From: Mycolicibacter hiberniae
GTDB lineage: Bacteria; Actinomycetota; Actinomycetes; Mycobacteriales; Mycobacteriaceae
Reading direction: 5' to 3'
Assembly: GCF_010729485.1 (NCBI RefSeq)
Contig: NZ_AP022609.1
Span: forward strand, 2,976,001 to 3,040,000
DNA: 64,000 nucleotides
Shown here: positions 19,052-27,683 of the stretch, piece after piece
How positions within the stretch are numbered: the first letter of the stretch is position 1
How the letters are laid out: each line of letters opens with the position of its first letter
The notes under the pieces: model-generated
What the model was told of the DNA's origin: nothing
What the model saw: only the letters and a program-made list of their open reading frames with translations
Databases searched by the model: none
Program-made: the position numbers and the translations under genes

Positions 19052-19190
19052 CGCCACCTCTTCCCCGGGGACCGCGCGAGAACGCTGTTCTCGGTTTATG
19101 GCATACAATGCGTGCTTTTATCGCACACATATGTACGTTATATTCAAGAGCATCACTCTCACGCGGGTGGATGTCAAGGAGGCCGCACCG
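19052..19190. promoter_or_regulatory. Divergent promoter region, mhp-type operon / IclR gene
   Basis: The stretch is notably AT-richer than its surroundings between 19085 and 19155. It contains an inverted repeat ATGCGTGC-N7-GCACACAT (19108-19130, 7 of 8 arm positions paired), roughly midway between the two starts. This is a plausible IclR-type operator controlling both directions. AAGGAGG (19176-19182) serves the IclR gene. Confidence 0.6.
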
Positions 19191-19877
19191 ATGCCCGACG
19201 CCGCCGAGCCCGCGCGGGGTTCGCAGACACTGGCCCGGGGGCTCGCTGCTCTCGAGGCGGTGGCCGCCGCGCCGAACGGGCTGACGGTGCAACAGGTCGC
19301 CGACCGCGTCGGCGTGCACCGGACCATCAGCTATCGGCTGCTCAACACGCTGACCGGCTTCCGGCTGATCGCCAAGGGCGACGACGGCCGGTACCGCCCG
19401 GCGGCCGCGCTGGCCGTCCTCGGAGCCTCGTTCGACAACAACGTGCGCCAGCTGAGCCTGCCGACGCTGCGCGCCCTTGCCGATGAACTCGGGACCACGG
19501 TGTCCCTGCTGGTAGCCGAGGGCGAGCAGCAGGTGGCCGTCGCCGTCATCGTCCCCACCCAGGTCGGCTACCAGCTCGCGTTCCATGAGGGCAGCCGGCA
19601 TCCGCTGAGCCTGGGCGCGGCCGGCATCGCGCTGCTGGCCGCCATGCCCCCGCGGCCCGGGGAACGCGACATCGTCCCCCAGACGCGGGAACGCGGGTGG
19701 GTGGTCACCCACGGCGAGATCGAGCCGGGAACCTTTGGGCTGGCGGTCCCGGTGCGTCGCCGCCCGCCGTCACCGCCGACCTGTATCAACCTGATCTCCC
19801 ACCGCGAGGACGTGGTGCTGCGCGGCCGCGAAGCCGTGCTGGCCGCTGCCGGGCGGTTGTCGGAGGTCTTGAGCTGA
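19191..19877 (+). CDS. IclR-family transcriptional regulator
   Basis: The 228-residue protein has an N-terminal winged helix (about 12-70; GLTVQQVADRVGVHRTISYRLL) and a C-terminal IclR effector domain. IclR proteins commonly govern aromatic catabolism operons, and this one diverges from the mhpA/mhpB cluster, so it is the probable regulator. ATG 19191 follows AAGGAGG; the open frame upstream runs into the promoter. The effector domain is a little short: family members are usually around 250 residues, and the segment between RERGW and the final helices looks trimmed. Confidence 0.93.
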   Translation: MPDAAEPARGSQTLARGLAALEAVAAAPNGLTVQQVADRVGVHRTISYRLLNTLTGFRLIAKGDDGRYRPAAALAVLGASFDNNVRQLSLPTLRALADELGTTVSLLVAEGEQQVAVAVIVPTQVGYQLAFHEGSRHPLSLGAAGIALLAAMPPRPGERDIVPQTRERGWVVTHGEIEPGTFGLAVPVRRRPPSPPTCINLISHREDVVLRGREAVLAAAGRLSEVLS

Positions 19878-19897
19878 ATCCGGCCGAGAGGACAACA

Positions 19898-21511
19898 ATG
19901 ACGACACCGGACTGGGACGACAGCGTCGACGTGGTGGTGCTGGGCAGCGGCGCAGCCGGGCTGACCGCGGCAGTCACCGCGGCGGTGCACGGCGCCTCGG
20001 TCGCCCTCTACGAGAAGTCGCAGACCGTGGGCGGTACCACCGCGGTCTCCGGCGGGATCGCCTGGATCCCGGCGCACGACCGGATGCCCGGGCTCACCGT
20101 CGATGCCGCAATGGACTACCTGCGCGCCCAGTCATTGGGGGCCATGGACGACGAACTGGTTGCGGCGTTCGTCCGGACCGGACCGGAGATGGTCGACTTC
20201 GTCGAAGCCCACAGCGACGTCCGTTTCGAGGTCGCCACCGGTTTTCCGGACTACAAGCCGGAGCTGCCCGGCGGGCGCCCCGCCGGAGGACGCTCGCTGA
20301 GTCCGCTGCCTTACGACATCTCCCGGGTCGGCTGCTGGCGGGACCGGATCACCTCCTTCCCAGCCGACTACAGCAATGTGGGATTCGACGCTGAGACCCG
20401 CGCCCGGCTGCACGCCGACATCGAGGCGGACGCCGGCGGCGATCTCTGCGTGGCCGGCACCGCGCTGATCGCCGGGCTGCTTCGGGGCGCGCTGGACGCC
20501 GGCATCACGCCCGCCACCGGATGCCGCGGGGTCGAGTTGCTCGCCACCGAAGACGGTCGCGTCGGCGGCGTCCGCATCGAGGCGGGCGGCTCGTCGCGCC
20601 GGGTGCGGGCGCGACGGGCGGTGATCCTGGCAAACGGCGGCTTCGAGTGGGATACCGCGCTGGTAGAGGCCTTTCTGCGCGGGCCGATGCGGGGCGCGGT
20701 GTCACCCCCGAACAACACCGGCGACGGGCTGCGCATGGCGATGGCACGCGGCGCGGACCTGGCCAACATGGGCGAGGCATGGTGGGTTCCGATCGTGCGG
20801 ATCCCCGGGGACACCATCGACGGTCACCAGCGCAGCCGCAGCGTGCGACTCGAACGCACCCGCCCCCGCAGCATCATCGTCAACCGAGCCGGACGGCGGT
20901 TCGTCAACGAGGCATGCGACTACAACTCGATGGCCGGCGCCTTTCACTACCTGGAGCCGCGCGGGGGGTACGTCAACGATCCGGCGTGGATCGTCTTCGA
21001 TGCCGAACACCTGCGCCGGTACGGATTCCTCGGTGTGGCGCCCGGCGGAGCGGCACCCGACTGGTTCTGCGGCTCCCCCGACCTGGCCGCCCTGGCCGCC
21101 AAGACCGGTATCGACGCGGACGGCCTGATGCAGACGGTGACTGACTGGAACAGCGGCGTGGCAGCGGGCGGCGATCCCGAGTTCGGGCGGGGATCCAGCG
21201 CCTACGACGGCTATTGGGGTGACCCGCAGGCGAGCACCGTCGCCGGGCGCACGCTGGGGCCCATCGACACCGCCCCCTTCTACGCCGTGCCGCTGTCGGT
21301 CGGAGCGATGGGCACCAAGGGCGGCCCCCGCACCGACTGCGACGGCCGGGTGCTGCACGTCTCGGGCGGGCCCATCCCGGGCCTGTTCGCCGCGGGCAAT
21401 GCGATGGCGGGGGTCACCGGGCGGGCGTACGGCGGGGCCGGCGGCACCATCGGCCCGGCGATGGTGTTCGGCTACCGGGCGGGGCGCGCGGCGGCCGACC
21501 CTGGGCGGTGA
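19898..21511 (+). CDS. FAD-dependent oxidoreductase, KstD-like (second copy)
   Basis: The 537-residue flavoprotein has VVVLGSGAAGLTAAVTA near residue 11, GGTTAVSGG, and the C-terminal block GNAMAGVTGRAYGGAGGTIG. It belongs to the same KstD/fumarate-reductase group as the 13801-15540 protein but is clearly diverged from it. ATG 19898 follows GAGAGG, 20 bases after the IclR stop, so the two are probably one transcript. A likely task is alpha,beta-dehydrogenation of a cyclic ketone feeding the meta-cleavage pathway. Confidence 0.9.
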   Translation: MTTPDWDDSVDVVVLGSGAAGLTAAVTAAVHGASVALYEKSQTVGGTTAVSGGIAWIPAHDRMPGLTVDAAMDYLRAQSLGAMDDELVAAFVRTGPEMVDFVEAHSDVRFEVATGFPDYKPELPGGRPAGGRSLSPLPYDISRVGCWRDRITSFPADYSNVGFDAETRARLHADIEADAGGDLCVAGTALIAGLLRGALDAGITPATGCRGVELLATEDGRVGGVRIEAGGSSRRVRARRAVILANGGFEWDTALVEAFLRGPMRGAVSPPNNTGDGLRMAMARGADLANMGEAWWVPIVRIPGDTIDGHQRSRSVRLERTRPRSIIVNRAGRRFVNEACDYNSMAGAFHYLEPRGGYVNDPAWIVFDAEHLRRYGFLGVAPGGAAPDWFCGSPDLAALAAKTGIDADGLMQTVTDWNSGVAAGGDPEFGRGSSAYDGYWGDPQASTVAGRTLGPIDTAPFYAVPLSVGAMGTKGGPRTDCDGRVLHVSGGPIPGLFAAGNAMAGVTGRAYGGAGGTIGPAMVFGYRAGRAAADPGR

Positions 21512-21623
21512 CCGGCGGAAGGGTTTCGCCCCCCCAAGCACGGCGGAATTGATATTCTTCGTTACCAAGAATTTGAGTCTTCGGCAGTGTGCCCGCTCGG
21601 CGGGTGCAGCAGTGGAGGGAACC
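21512..21623. promoter_or_regulatory. Intergenic region before MmpS-like gene
   Basis: An AT-rich patch (21545-21585, with a TTGATATTC stretch) follows the flavoprotein gene and probably holds the promoter of the MmpS-like gene. GGAGGGA (21615-21621) is its ribosome-binding site. No clear hexamer pair or terminator hairpin was found. Confidence 0.4.
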
Positions 21624-22055
21624 GTGACAGGCAGGTCGGTCGCCGCGTCATCCCTGGTGGCGGGAATGGCGTGCGCCGGAGCGCTGGCTGTCGCCGTCCC
21701 GGCCGGCGCCGACGATCCGGCGCCGCACCACGTCCGCTACTCGGTCAGCGCGACTCAGACCGCACAGGCATTCGTGTACTACCGCGAGGTTCAGCCGCCC
21801 AACTTCGGCGAATATAGTCACAACCCCTACCAGTACAGTCCGCGAGCGGACGTCACGGTCGGCCCCAACCAGCCCTGGATCTTCGAAACCACGTTGGCCG
21901 ATCCGCAGGACTGGGCCATGGTGGTGGTGTCACTGCCCGGGATGCATCCCGAACTGCCATCGCCGGGCTTCGTCTGCGAGCTGCGCGTCGATGACGTCGT
22001 GGTCGCCACCGACGCCGGCACCAAGGGGGCGCTCTGCTCGCTTCGCACGTGGTGA
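21624..22055 (+). CDS. MmpS-like exported protein
   Basis: The 143-residue protein begins with a hydrophobic export segment (about 5-30, ending ...PAGADD) followed by a beta-rich domain. The order HVRYSVSAT..., a PWIFETTL segment and a terminal CELRVDD...ALCSLRTW with two cysteines resembles MmpS proteins, the small periplasmic partners of MmpL lipid transporters. No mmpL gene is adjacent, so it may be a stand-alone relative. GTG 21624 is preceded by GGAGGGA. It lies upstream of two Mce-associated genes, suggesting a shared role in envelope lipid traffic. Confidence 0.55.
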   Translation: MTGRSVAASSLVAGMACAGALAVAVPAGADDPAPHHVRYSVSATQTAQAFVYYREVQPPNFGEYSHNPYQYSPRADVTVGPNQPWIFETTLADPQDWAMVVVSLPGMHPELPSPGFVCELRVDDVVVATDAGTKGALCSLRTW

Positions 22056-22091
22056 GGGACCCTGGTGCTGAGCTGAACGACAGGAGGCCGT

Positions 22092-22868
22092 ATGCCCTCG
22101 CGTGATCCGGCGAAGCCGGGCGGAAAGCACGCCGCCAAGCGCCCTTCGAAGGATGCTCTGACGCTGGCCGAAGCCGAGGCGAAGGCCGCCGAGGCAGCGG
22201 CGGAGTTGGCCCGCGCCCGAGCGGAGCTGCTCAAGGCGCAGCAGGGGTCGGCCGACGCGGGCGAACCGGAATCCGCACAGGACGCCGACGGCGAAGCTTC
22301 TGAAGCCGGCGAGCCAGCGCCGGACGTCGACGCAGCGGCCCCCGCCGAGGCCGCTGACCAGCCCCCTAGGCTCATCCGCGCCTGGAAGCGGCTGCGGTGG
22401 GTTGCGGCGACGGTCGCCATACTCGCCATCGGGGGACTCACCGCCGGCAGCGTGGTGATCCTGGTCCACCATCGCAGCGTCGCTGAGCGCCAACGTCAGT
22501 CCGCCGAGTACGCCGCCGCCGCCCGCCAGGGTGTGGTGACACTGATGACACTGAACTACGAGACCGTCGAAGACGACGTCCAGGCGATCCTCAACAACTC
22601 GACCGGCGAGTTCAAGAAGGACTTCGAAGCCCACGCCGCCGACTTCGCCAAAGTCGCTCGTGACTCGAAAACCGTCACCACGGTCGACACGGCGGTCGCG
22701 GGGGTGGAGTCGATGTCAGACGATGAAGCGGTGGTGCTGGTCGCAGCGACCACCAAGGTCACCAATACCGCGGGAGCCAAAGAGGAGCCCCGCAGTTGGC
22801 GCCTCACCGTGCACCTGGCCCGTGAGGGTGACCAGGTCAAATTGTCGAAAGTGGACTTCGCGGCATGA
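22092..22868 (+). CDS. Mce-associated membrane protein (Mam/Mas type)
   Basis: The 258-residue protein has a basic N-terminus, an Ala/Glu-rich coiled-coil-like stretch (about 20-50), an acidic linker, one transmembrane helix (about 102-125) and an extracytoplasmic alpha/beta domain (about 130-258) of the kind encoded beside mce operons. Such proteins are thought to stabilise the Mce lipid-import complex. Here it lies on the opposite strand to mceA-F and converges on that operon instead of following mceF. Its stop overlaps the start of the next gene (ATGA). Confidence 0.85.
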   Translation: MPSRDPAKPGGKHAAKRPSKDALTLAEAEAKAAEAAAELARARAELLKAQQGSADAGEPESAQDADGEASEAGEPAPDVDAAAPAEAADQPPRLIRAWKRLRWVAATVAILAIGGLTAGSVVILVHHRSVAERQRQSAEYAAAARQGVVTLMTLNYETVEDDVQAILNNSTGEFKKDFEAHAADFAKVARDSKTVTTVDTAVAGVESMSDDEAVVLVAATTKVTNTAGAKEEPRSWRLTVHLAREGDQVKLSKVDFAA

Positions 22869-23497
22869 GTGAATCCGACCAGGAACCTGTCGCGCCGGAG
22901 CCGATCGACGACGAGTCGATGACGGCAGACGGCGATGACGCCGCACCGCAGGTGCCAGACGAGGCCGTCGCGGAATCGCCGGCCGAGCAGCCTGCCGCCA
23001 AACCGACCGTGGCCACCGCACGTTGGGTCGCTGCGGTGCTCGGTGGCCTGCTCGTGGCGTCGGCGGCGCTGACCGGCTGGCTCTACTTCGGGGTACTGCG
23101 GGCCGACCAGCAACTCGGACCAGAGGCCGAGCAGGCGGTGATGGCGGCTGCCGCCGACGGGGCGGTGGCCGTGCTCACTTACTCACCGAAAACGCTGGAG
23201 CAGGATTTCAGCGCCGCGCAAAGTCACCTGACCGGCGACTTCCTCTCCTACTACACCGATTTCACTCAGAAAGTCGTCACCCCGGCCGCCAGGGAGAAAG
23301 ACGTTCAGACGGTGGCCGCAGTGGTCCGCAAAGGCATCATCTCGCTGCGGCCCAGCTCGGCTGAAGTGCTCATCTTCCTGAACCAGACCACAATCAGCAA
23401 AGCGGTGCCAGACGGTTCCTACTCGATGAGCAGCGTCAAGGTCGGCCTGGAGAAGCACGACGGCCGGTGGTTGATCTCCTCGTTCGACCCGGTGTAG
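22865..23497 (+). CDS. Mce-associated membrane protein, second copy
   Basis: The 210-residue protein has the same plan as its upstream neighbour: acidic disordered N-terminus (1-50), one transmembrane helix (about 53-75), then a roughly 130-residue external domain ending VGLEKHDGRWLISSFDPV. The DGRWLISSFDPV ending is typical of Mce-associated proteins. ATGA overlap with the preceding gene suggests stoichiometric synthesis. It ends 14 bases before the convergent stop of a secreted-protein gene. Confidence 0.87.
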   Translation: MSESDQEPVAPEPIDDESMTADGDDAAPQVPDEAVAESPAEQPAAKPTVATARWVAAVLGGLLVASAALTGWLYFGVLRADQQLGPEAEQAVMAAAADGAVAVLTYSPKTLEQDFSAAQSHLTGDFLSYYTDFTQKVVTPAAREKDVQTVAAVVRKGIISLRPSSAEVLIFLNQTTISKAVPDGSYSMSSVKVGLEKHDGRWLISSFDPV

Positions 23498-23511
23498 CGG
23501 GTCCACACCAG

Positions 23512-23970
23512 TTACATCCGGACCAGGGCGAACGTCCAGGTATTCACCCCGCCCGGACCATTCATGCAGCCCACGTCGAAATGCGATTCGACGACGCCGG
23601 CCAACGTGTTCGCATCCCACCTGTAGGTGTCGCGCGTCGGCATCGAGGGCCCGAATGGGCAGTTCAGACCGTTGGGGTAATCGGAGGTGAACGAGTACTG
23701 CCCGTCCACCAGTCTGGCCGTCCCGCCGTAATACCCGCGGCCGAAGAAATGCGGCCGATCGATCGCACTGATCGTCACGCAACCGGCCGGCAGGTCGTCG
23801 AACTCGCCCATCGTCTCGCACGGGTAGACCGCCCAGACCCACGTGGCGTCGGTCCACCGGTTGCTCAGGACTTCATAATTGCCGTATCGCATGTCGGCCG
23901 CGGCAGTCGGCGCCACCACCGTGGCGACGGTCAACGCGGCGAGCGCTGCACCGACAGTGGTTCGTAGCAT
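23512..23970 (-). CDS. Small secreted protein of unknown function
   Basis: The 152-residue protein has a clear signal peptide (residues 1-25, cleavage near AAA-D) and a mature part with an NYEVLSNRW start, several tryptophans and cysteines (YPCE, AGCV, NCPF, VGCM). It resembles the 24445-24951 product in layout: GxYxVxSNxxW near the start and a Cys-Pro segment in the middle. This type of exported protein is common in mycobacteria and has no known function. AAGGAG precedes the start. It is the last gene downstream of mceF. Confidence 0.8.
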   Translation of the reverse strand: MLRTTVGAALAALTVATVVAPTAAADMRYGNYEVLSNRWTDATWVWAVYPCETMGEFDDLPAGCVTISAIDRPHFFGRGYYGGTARLVDGQYSFTSDYPNGLNCPFGPSMPTRDTYRWDANTLAGVVESHFDVGCMNGPGGVNTWTFALVRM

Positions 23971-24006
23971 GGCGAACTCCTTCGACTTGCCGGGACTGTT
24001 GTGCCG

Positions 24007-24429
24007 CTAGAGATCTCCGCGGCGCCACAACGAGTACCCGTCTACGGCTACACAGGTCAGGAACAGGCCGTCGGGAGCCTGCGCCACCTCGCCGGAGTAC
24101 TCATCGCACCTGCTGTTCTCCTCCTTGATGCCGTGCATCTCCGGAGCGCGGAACCAGCGCGGTTCGTAGCGACGCGGCGACCCGCAGAACACCAGCCTGC
24201 CCGGCAGGGTCGACGGCCCTGCGACAGCCGACCCGAAGACGAAGTAGGTGGTGTTGGAGCACGGCGCCCCCAGCACGACGTTCGGCATGATCCCGGGTGT
24301 GCAGGCCGGAACGTCGCACATCGGCACGTACGGGTCGGCAGCCGACGGCGCGCCAGGTGTCACGCCGGCAACCGTCCCGGCGGCCAGTGCCGCCGCGATG
24401 AATGCTTTCAACATTCCAGTGGTCTGCAT
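24007..24429 (-). CDS. Small secreted protein of unknown function
   Basis: The 140-residue protein has an N-terminal signal peptide (about 1-31, ending PSAADP) and a mature domain with six cysteines (MCDVPACTPG, GAPC, VFCGS, RCDEY, LTCV), suggesting disulphide bonds. I do not recognise a family. It lies between two other secreted-protein genes with gaps of 15 and 36 bases, so it is probably part of the mce transcript. Confidence 0.75.
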   Translation of the reverse strand: MQTTGMLKAFIAAALAAGTVAGVTPGAPSAADPYVPMCDVPACTPGIMPNVVLGAPCSNTTYFVFGSAVAGPSTLPGRLVFCGSPRRYEPRWFRAPEMHGIKEENSRCDEYSGEVAQAPDGLFLTCVAVDGYSLWRRGDL

Positions 24430-24444
24430 GGTCGCCCCTACCGC

Positions 24445-24951
24445 CTAGAGTCGCTGCACCGTCAACGGCATGAGGATCACGGTGGGCTGGTTACGCCCAC
24501 AGGCACCGGATACGCCGATCGTTCTGTCATAGCCGATCAGCAGATCGATATTGCGCTTCTCGTACTGCCCGTTGACGTCGCCGCCCTGGAACTGGTAACG
24601 CTGCCGCCCCGGCGAGGTGGTGCCGTCCGGACAGGTCTGCCAGTTCTCGTGGAAGCGATCGACGATCCAGCGCGAGGTACGGAACTCCAGCGGTGCCGTC
24701 CAGCCCTGGTCGCTGCTGACCTGCCCGGTACAGACGTGCGCATCCTCGCAACTGGAACTGAACGTCCACACCGACGACACCGTGACCTCGTTCATGAAAA
24801 CCTCGTTGGTCTTAGCCCAGTCGCCGTTGGAGGTGACCCGGTAGGGCCCGTTGAGCTCGAAGCCCAGAGCAGCCTGCGTCAGCGGCGCCGGGGTCGACCC
24901 CACGACCAGCCCGAAAGCCGCTGCGGCGACTATTAATTCACGTGTGCGCAT
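24445..24951 (-). CDS. Small secreted protein, mycobacterial SNGxWA type
   Basis: The 168-residue protein starts MRTRELIV with a signal peptide (about 1-28) and a mature part beginning GFELNGPYRVTSNGDWAKT. It has paired cysteines (SSSCEDAHVC, TCPDG, GACGRNQ). The N-GxYxVxSNGxWA pattern and the CPDGTxxPG segment mark a family of exported mycobacterial proteins of unknown function. It lies 17 bases after mceF. The open frame extends upstream to 24993 inside mceF, but ATG 24951 gives the expected signal peptide. Confidence 0.82.
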   Translation of the reverse strand: MRTRELIVAAAAFGLVVGSTPAPLTQAALGFELNGPYRVTSNGDWAKTNEVFMNEVTVSSVWTFSSSCEDAHVCTGQVSSDQGWTAPLEFRTSRWIVDRFHENWQTCPDGTTSPGRQRYQFQGGDVNGQYEKRNIDLLIGYDRTIGVSGACGRNQPTVILMPLTVQRL

Positions 24952-24968
24952 TCGTCCTCCCTCGGCAC

Positions 24969-26519
24969 TCAGAAAGGCATCAGGTCGGTCCACGACTTGG
25001 GCGAGGAACCGGGAACCAGGTTCGTCTGCTGCTCGTATCGCCCATCGGGGGTCATGTATTTGCCGGTGTTCGGGTCGTAGGGCAGCACCGCGACCGACGG
25101 CCCCGAGTTTGGAGTCGCCGGTGGAACGGCGTTCGGCGCTTCGGGCGGCGGCGCGGGCACCACCGGCCGAGGGGAATCAGGCGGCGTCCCCGACGGGGTG
25201 GCCCACGGCGGCAGCGGGGTCCCCCCAACGGGAGCGAAGAGCCGGTCGCTGAAGTCGGCCCGGTCATCGATCGGCACACCCTGCTTGAGCAGGTTCGGGT
25301 CGAACGCTCCGGGGCCGGTGAGGTGCTGACGCATGGCGATCGGGACGAAGCCCTTGGGGTCGTCGCAGAGTTCGACAGTCGGCGCGCGCTTGCCCGGATG
25401 TTCGATACAGGGGAAGTTGCGGGCGCCGCGCACCGATATCGGGGAATCCTGCGGCAGTTTGCAGTACAGACCGTCGGGAGTGTCGATGGTGGTGGTGTCG
25501 GCCGGGGAACGCCACGATGACGGCGGCAAGAACCCTACGGTGCACGGGTTGGGGTCACCAAAGGTCAGGGTGAAGTCGCCCTGGGGCAGACCGGTCGCGT
25601 TGTTCTTGGGCAGACCGAACGACTGCTGGGCCGCAATGTACCCGGGCAGCAACACCATCAGCTGTTCCAGCGACGGGTTGTAAACCATCAGCACCTGCCC
25701 CAGCGTGTTCAGGTTCGCCAGCAGGATCGGCAGCGTGGGCTTGAGATCCTGCATCAGCCCCGACACTTCCTCTGCGAATCCGGGTCCGCGTTGCAGGATG
25801 GCCCGCAACTGCGGGTCGTTGGCGGCGACCTGTTCGGAGATCCCGGCCACGCTGCGCGCCCAGGTCCGGATCGCGTCGGTGCTTCGTTCCTGGGAGTCCA
25901 GCAGCGGCGCACCGTCATCGACCAGCCTGCGCACCTTGTCCGAGACCCGGTTGGCGTCACCGCTGATGGTCGTTGCCGAATCCAGCAGTGATTGGAAGTC
26001 GTAGCCGGCGCCGTCGAAGGCCTGGAAGGTCTCGTCCAGCAGGGCACTGAGCTTGTCTTTGGGGATGCTGTCGACCAGGGCACTGACCTGATCGAGCATC
26101 GGCCCGACTTGCTGTGGAACTTCGGTATCCGAGGCCGCGATCACCGAGCCGTTGTGCAGGTACGGGCCGCTGTCGCTGCGCGGCTGCAGGTCGACGTACT
26201 GCTCGCCGATCGCCGAAACACTGCGCACCGCAGCCACCAGATCGGCCGGCACCTTTGGTGAGCGATCCAACGACAACGTGGCGCGCACACCGTTGGACGT
26301 CAGCTCCACCTTGGTCACCGCGCCGATCTGTACGCCGTTGTAGGTGACGTTGGAGAATCGGTAGAGACCGCCGGTCTCGGGCAGGTCCAGTGTGACCACC
26401 ACCCTGCCGATCCCGAGCATGGTCGGCAGTTGCATGTAGCCGAAGAGCATGGCTCCCACGCCGATGACCGACGCCACCAGGAACAGGATCAGCTGGATCC
26501 GGACGAAGCGTGTCAGCAT
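24969..26519 (-). CDS. mceF: MCE-family protein MceF
   Basis: The 516-residue protein has one N-terminal transmembrane helix (about 7-29), an MlaD/MCE domain (about 37-115), a long helical region (about 120-300) and a Pro-rich C-terminus with the motif PNTGKYMTPDGR that many MceF proteins carry. MCE subunits form a hexameric tunnel across the periplasm for lipid import. It is the sixth mce gene in order and follows mceE directly; the stop of mceE begins one base after the mceF start region. Three secreted-protein genes follow. Confidence 0.93.
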   Translation of the reverse strand: MLTRFVRIQLILFLVASVIGVGAMLFGYMQLPTMLGIGRVVVTLDLPETGGLYRFSNVTYNGVQIGAVTKVELTSNGVRATLSLDRSPKVPADLVAAVRSVSAIGEQYVDLQPRSDSGPYLHNGSVIAASDTEVPQQVGPMLDQVSALVDSIPKDKLSALLDETFQAFDGAGYDFQSLLDSATTISGDANRVSDKVRRLVDDGAPLLDSQERSTDAIRTWARSVAGISEQVAANDPQLRAILQRGPGFAEEVSGLMQDLKPTLPILLANLNTLGQVLMVYNPSLEQLMVLLPGYIAAQQSFGLPKNNATGLPQGDFTLTFGDPNPCTVGFLPPSSWRSPADTTTIDTPDGLYCKLPQDSPISVRGARNFPCIEHPGKRAPTVELCDDPKGFVPIAMRQHLTGPGAFDPNLLKQGVPIDDRADFSDRLFAPVGGTPLPPWATPSGTPPDSPRPVVPAPPPEAPNAVPPATPNSGPSVAVLPYDPNTGKYMTPDGRYEQQTNLVPGSSPKSWTDLMPF

Positions 26520-27683
26520 CTAGCCACCGCCTCCCGAGGTAACCGCTCCCGGCGGGAGGGCCTGGCCCGCAGACTGCAGGATCGGCTCTTGCAGCGGATC
26601 GTAGGAATAATTCAGATACCACGGATCACCGGGCGCCGGAACCAGTTTCGCGTCCTCGTCACCCCACTGTGTGCCGGCGAACAGGGACCGCTTGAGGCGG
26701 GGTTTGGTGAGGTCGAAGACCGCGAACAGGTTCAGGAAGTCACCCCGCACGGCGCGCTCGATCGCGTTGGGGCCGTACGGGAAGGCTGAGGCGTAGGCCA
26801 CTGCCGAATTGAGCTCCGGGCCGATGTCGGCCAGCGAACGCAACGCCGGTTCGATGTGGATGAGGTCGGAGACCAGTTGGCGACCGGAGTCGTTCACCAA
26901 ACCGGCCGACAGGTCGCCGAACTGCCCCAGCTTGGTCAACGCGGTGACGAATTTGGGGCGTTCCCTGATCAAGACGTCGATGGCCGGGGGGATCTTGTTC
27001 AGCGCGCGGTTAATGGTGTCGCGCTGCCCGGCGAACGTCGTGGCCGCCCGGTTCATCTCTGCGATGGCGTCGACGATGTTGTCCCGTTGCCGGTCCAACG
27101 CTCCGGTGAAGTGGTCCAGCCGCACGATCAGGTCGCGAATGTCGGCCTCACGGCCGGCCATGGTGGCGCTGAAATTATGGATGATGTCGCCGATCTGACC
27201 GAGTCCGCCCCCGTTTACCAGCACGGCCAGCGACGACAGGGTCTGCTCGGTAGACGGGTAGGTCGACGAGCCACTCAAATCGATGGTGGCCCCCGACATC
27301 AGCTTCCCCGTAGGAGCTTCTCCGACAGGTGGATTGAGCGCCAGGTGCATCGAACCGAGCAGGCTGGTCTGCCCAACGGTCGCGACCACATTCGCCGGGA
27401 CTTCGACGCCGGGGTTGACCGCGATCTCGACGTTGGCGTGCCAGTCGCTGACGGTCATCTTGCCGACGCTGCCGATCACCACGTCGGCGAGCATCACCGG
27501 CGAATTGGACTCCAGTGTCCCGACATTGGCCAGCTGGACCGTGAAGTGCTGGGCCCCGGGTCCGCGGCCCTGAACGCCTGGCAGTGCCAGCGAGTTCAAA
27601 CCGCCGAAGGCGCAGCCGGTGGTGGTGGCGGCGACCGCGACGGCAAGTGCCGCACTGCGCCGCAAGCGACGGTGACCGATCAT
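26520..27683 (-). CDS. mceE: MCE-family lipoprotein MceE
   Basis: The 387-residue protein has a signal peptide with a lipobox-like TTGC (Cys near residue 23), an MCE domain (about 45-120) and a helical tail. MceE proteins are the lipoprotein subunits of Mce transporters. The -3 position of the lipobox is Thr instead of the usual Leu/Val. ATG 27683 overlaps the mceD stop (ATGA); the long upstream frame is inside mceD and spurious. An RGD tripeptide near residue 325 lies where relatives carry a similar basic-Gly-Asp turn. Confidence 0.93.
   Translation of the reverse strand: MIGHRRLRRSAALAVAVAATTTGCAFGGLNSLALPGVQGRGPGAQHFTVQLANVGTLESNSPVMLADVVIGSVGKMTVSDWHANVEIAVNPGVEVPANVVATVGQTSLLGSMHLALNPPVGEAPTGKLMSGATIDLSGSSTYPSTEQTLSSLAVLVNGGGLGQIGDIIHNFSATMAGREADIRDLIVRLDHFTGALDRQRDNIVDAIAEMNRAATTFAGQRDTINRALNKIPPAIDVLIRERPKFVTALTKLGQFGDLSAGLVNDSGRQLVSDLIHIEPALRSLADIGPELNSAVAYASAFPYGPNAIERAVRGDFLNLFAVFDLTKPRLKRSLFAGTQWGDEDAKLVPAPGDPWYLNYSYDPLQEPILQSAGQALPPGAVTSGGGG

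Noticed and set aside
24001..24936. Plus-strand 311-codon frame across the secreted-protein genes
   Set aside because: The minus-strand frames have signal peptides, ribosome-binding sites and cysteine patterns. The plus frame has none of these.
26520..27683. RGD tripeptide in MceE suggesting integrin binding
   Set aside because: The tripeptide sits in a turn where related Mce proteins have a similar basic-Gly-Asp sequence. Chance or structural conservation is more likely, and the gene context is lipid import.
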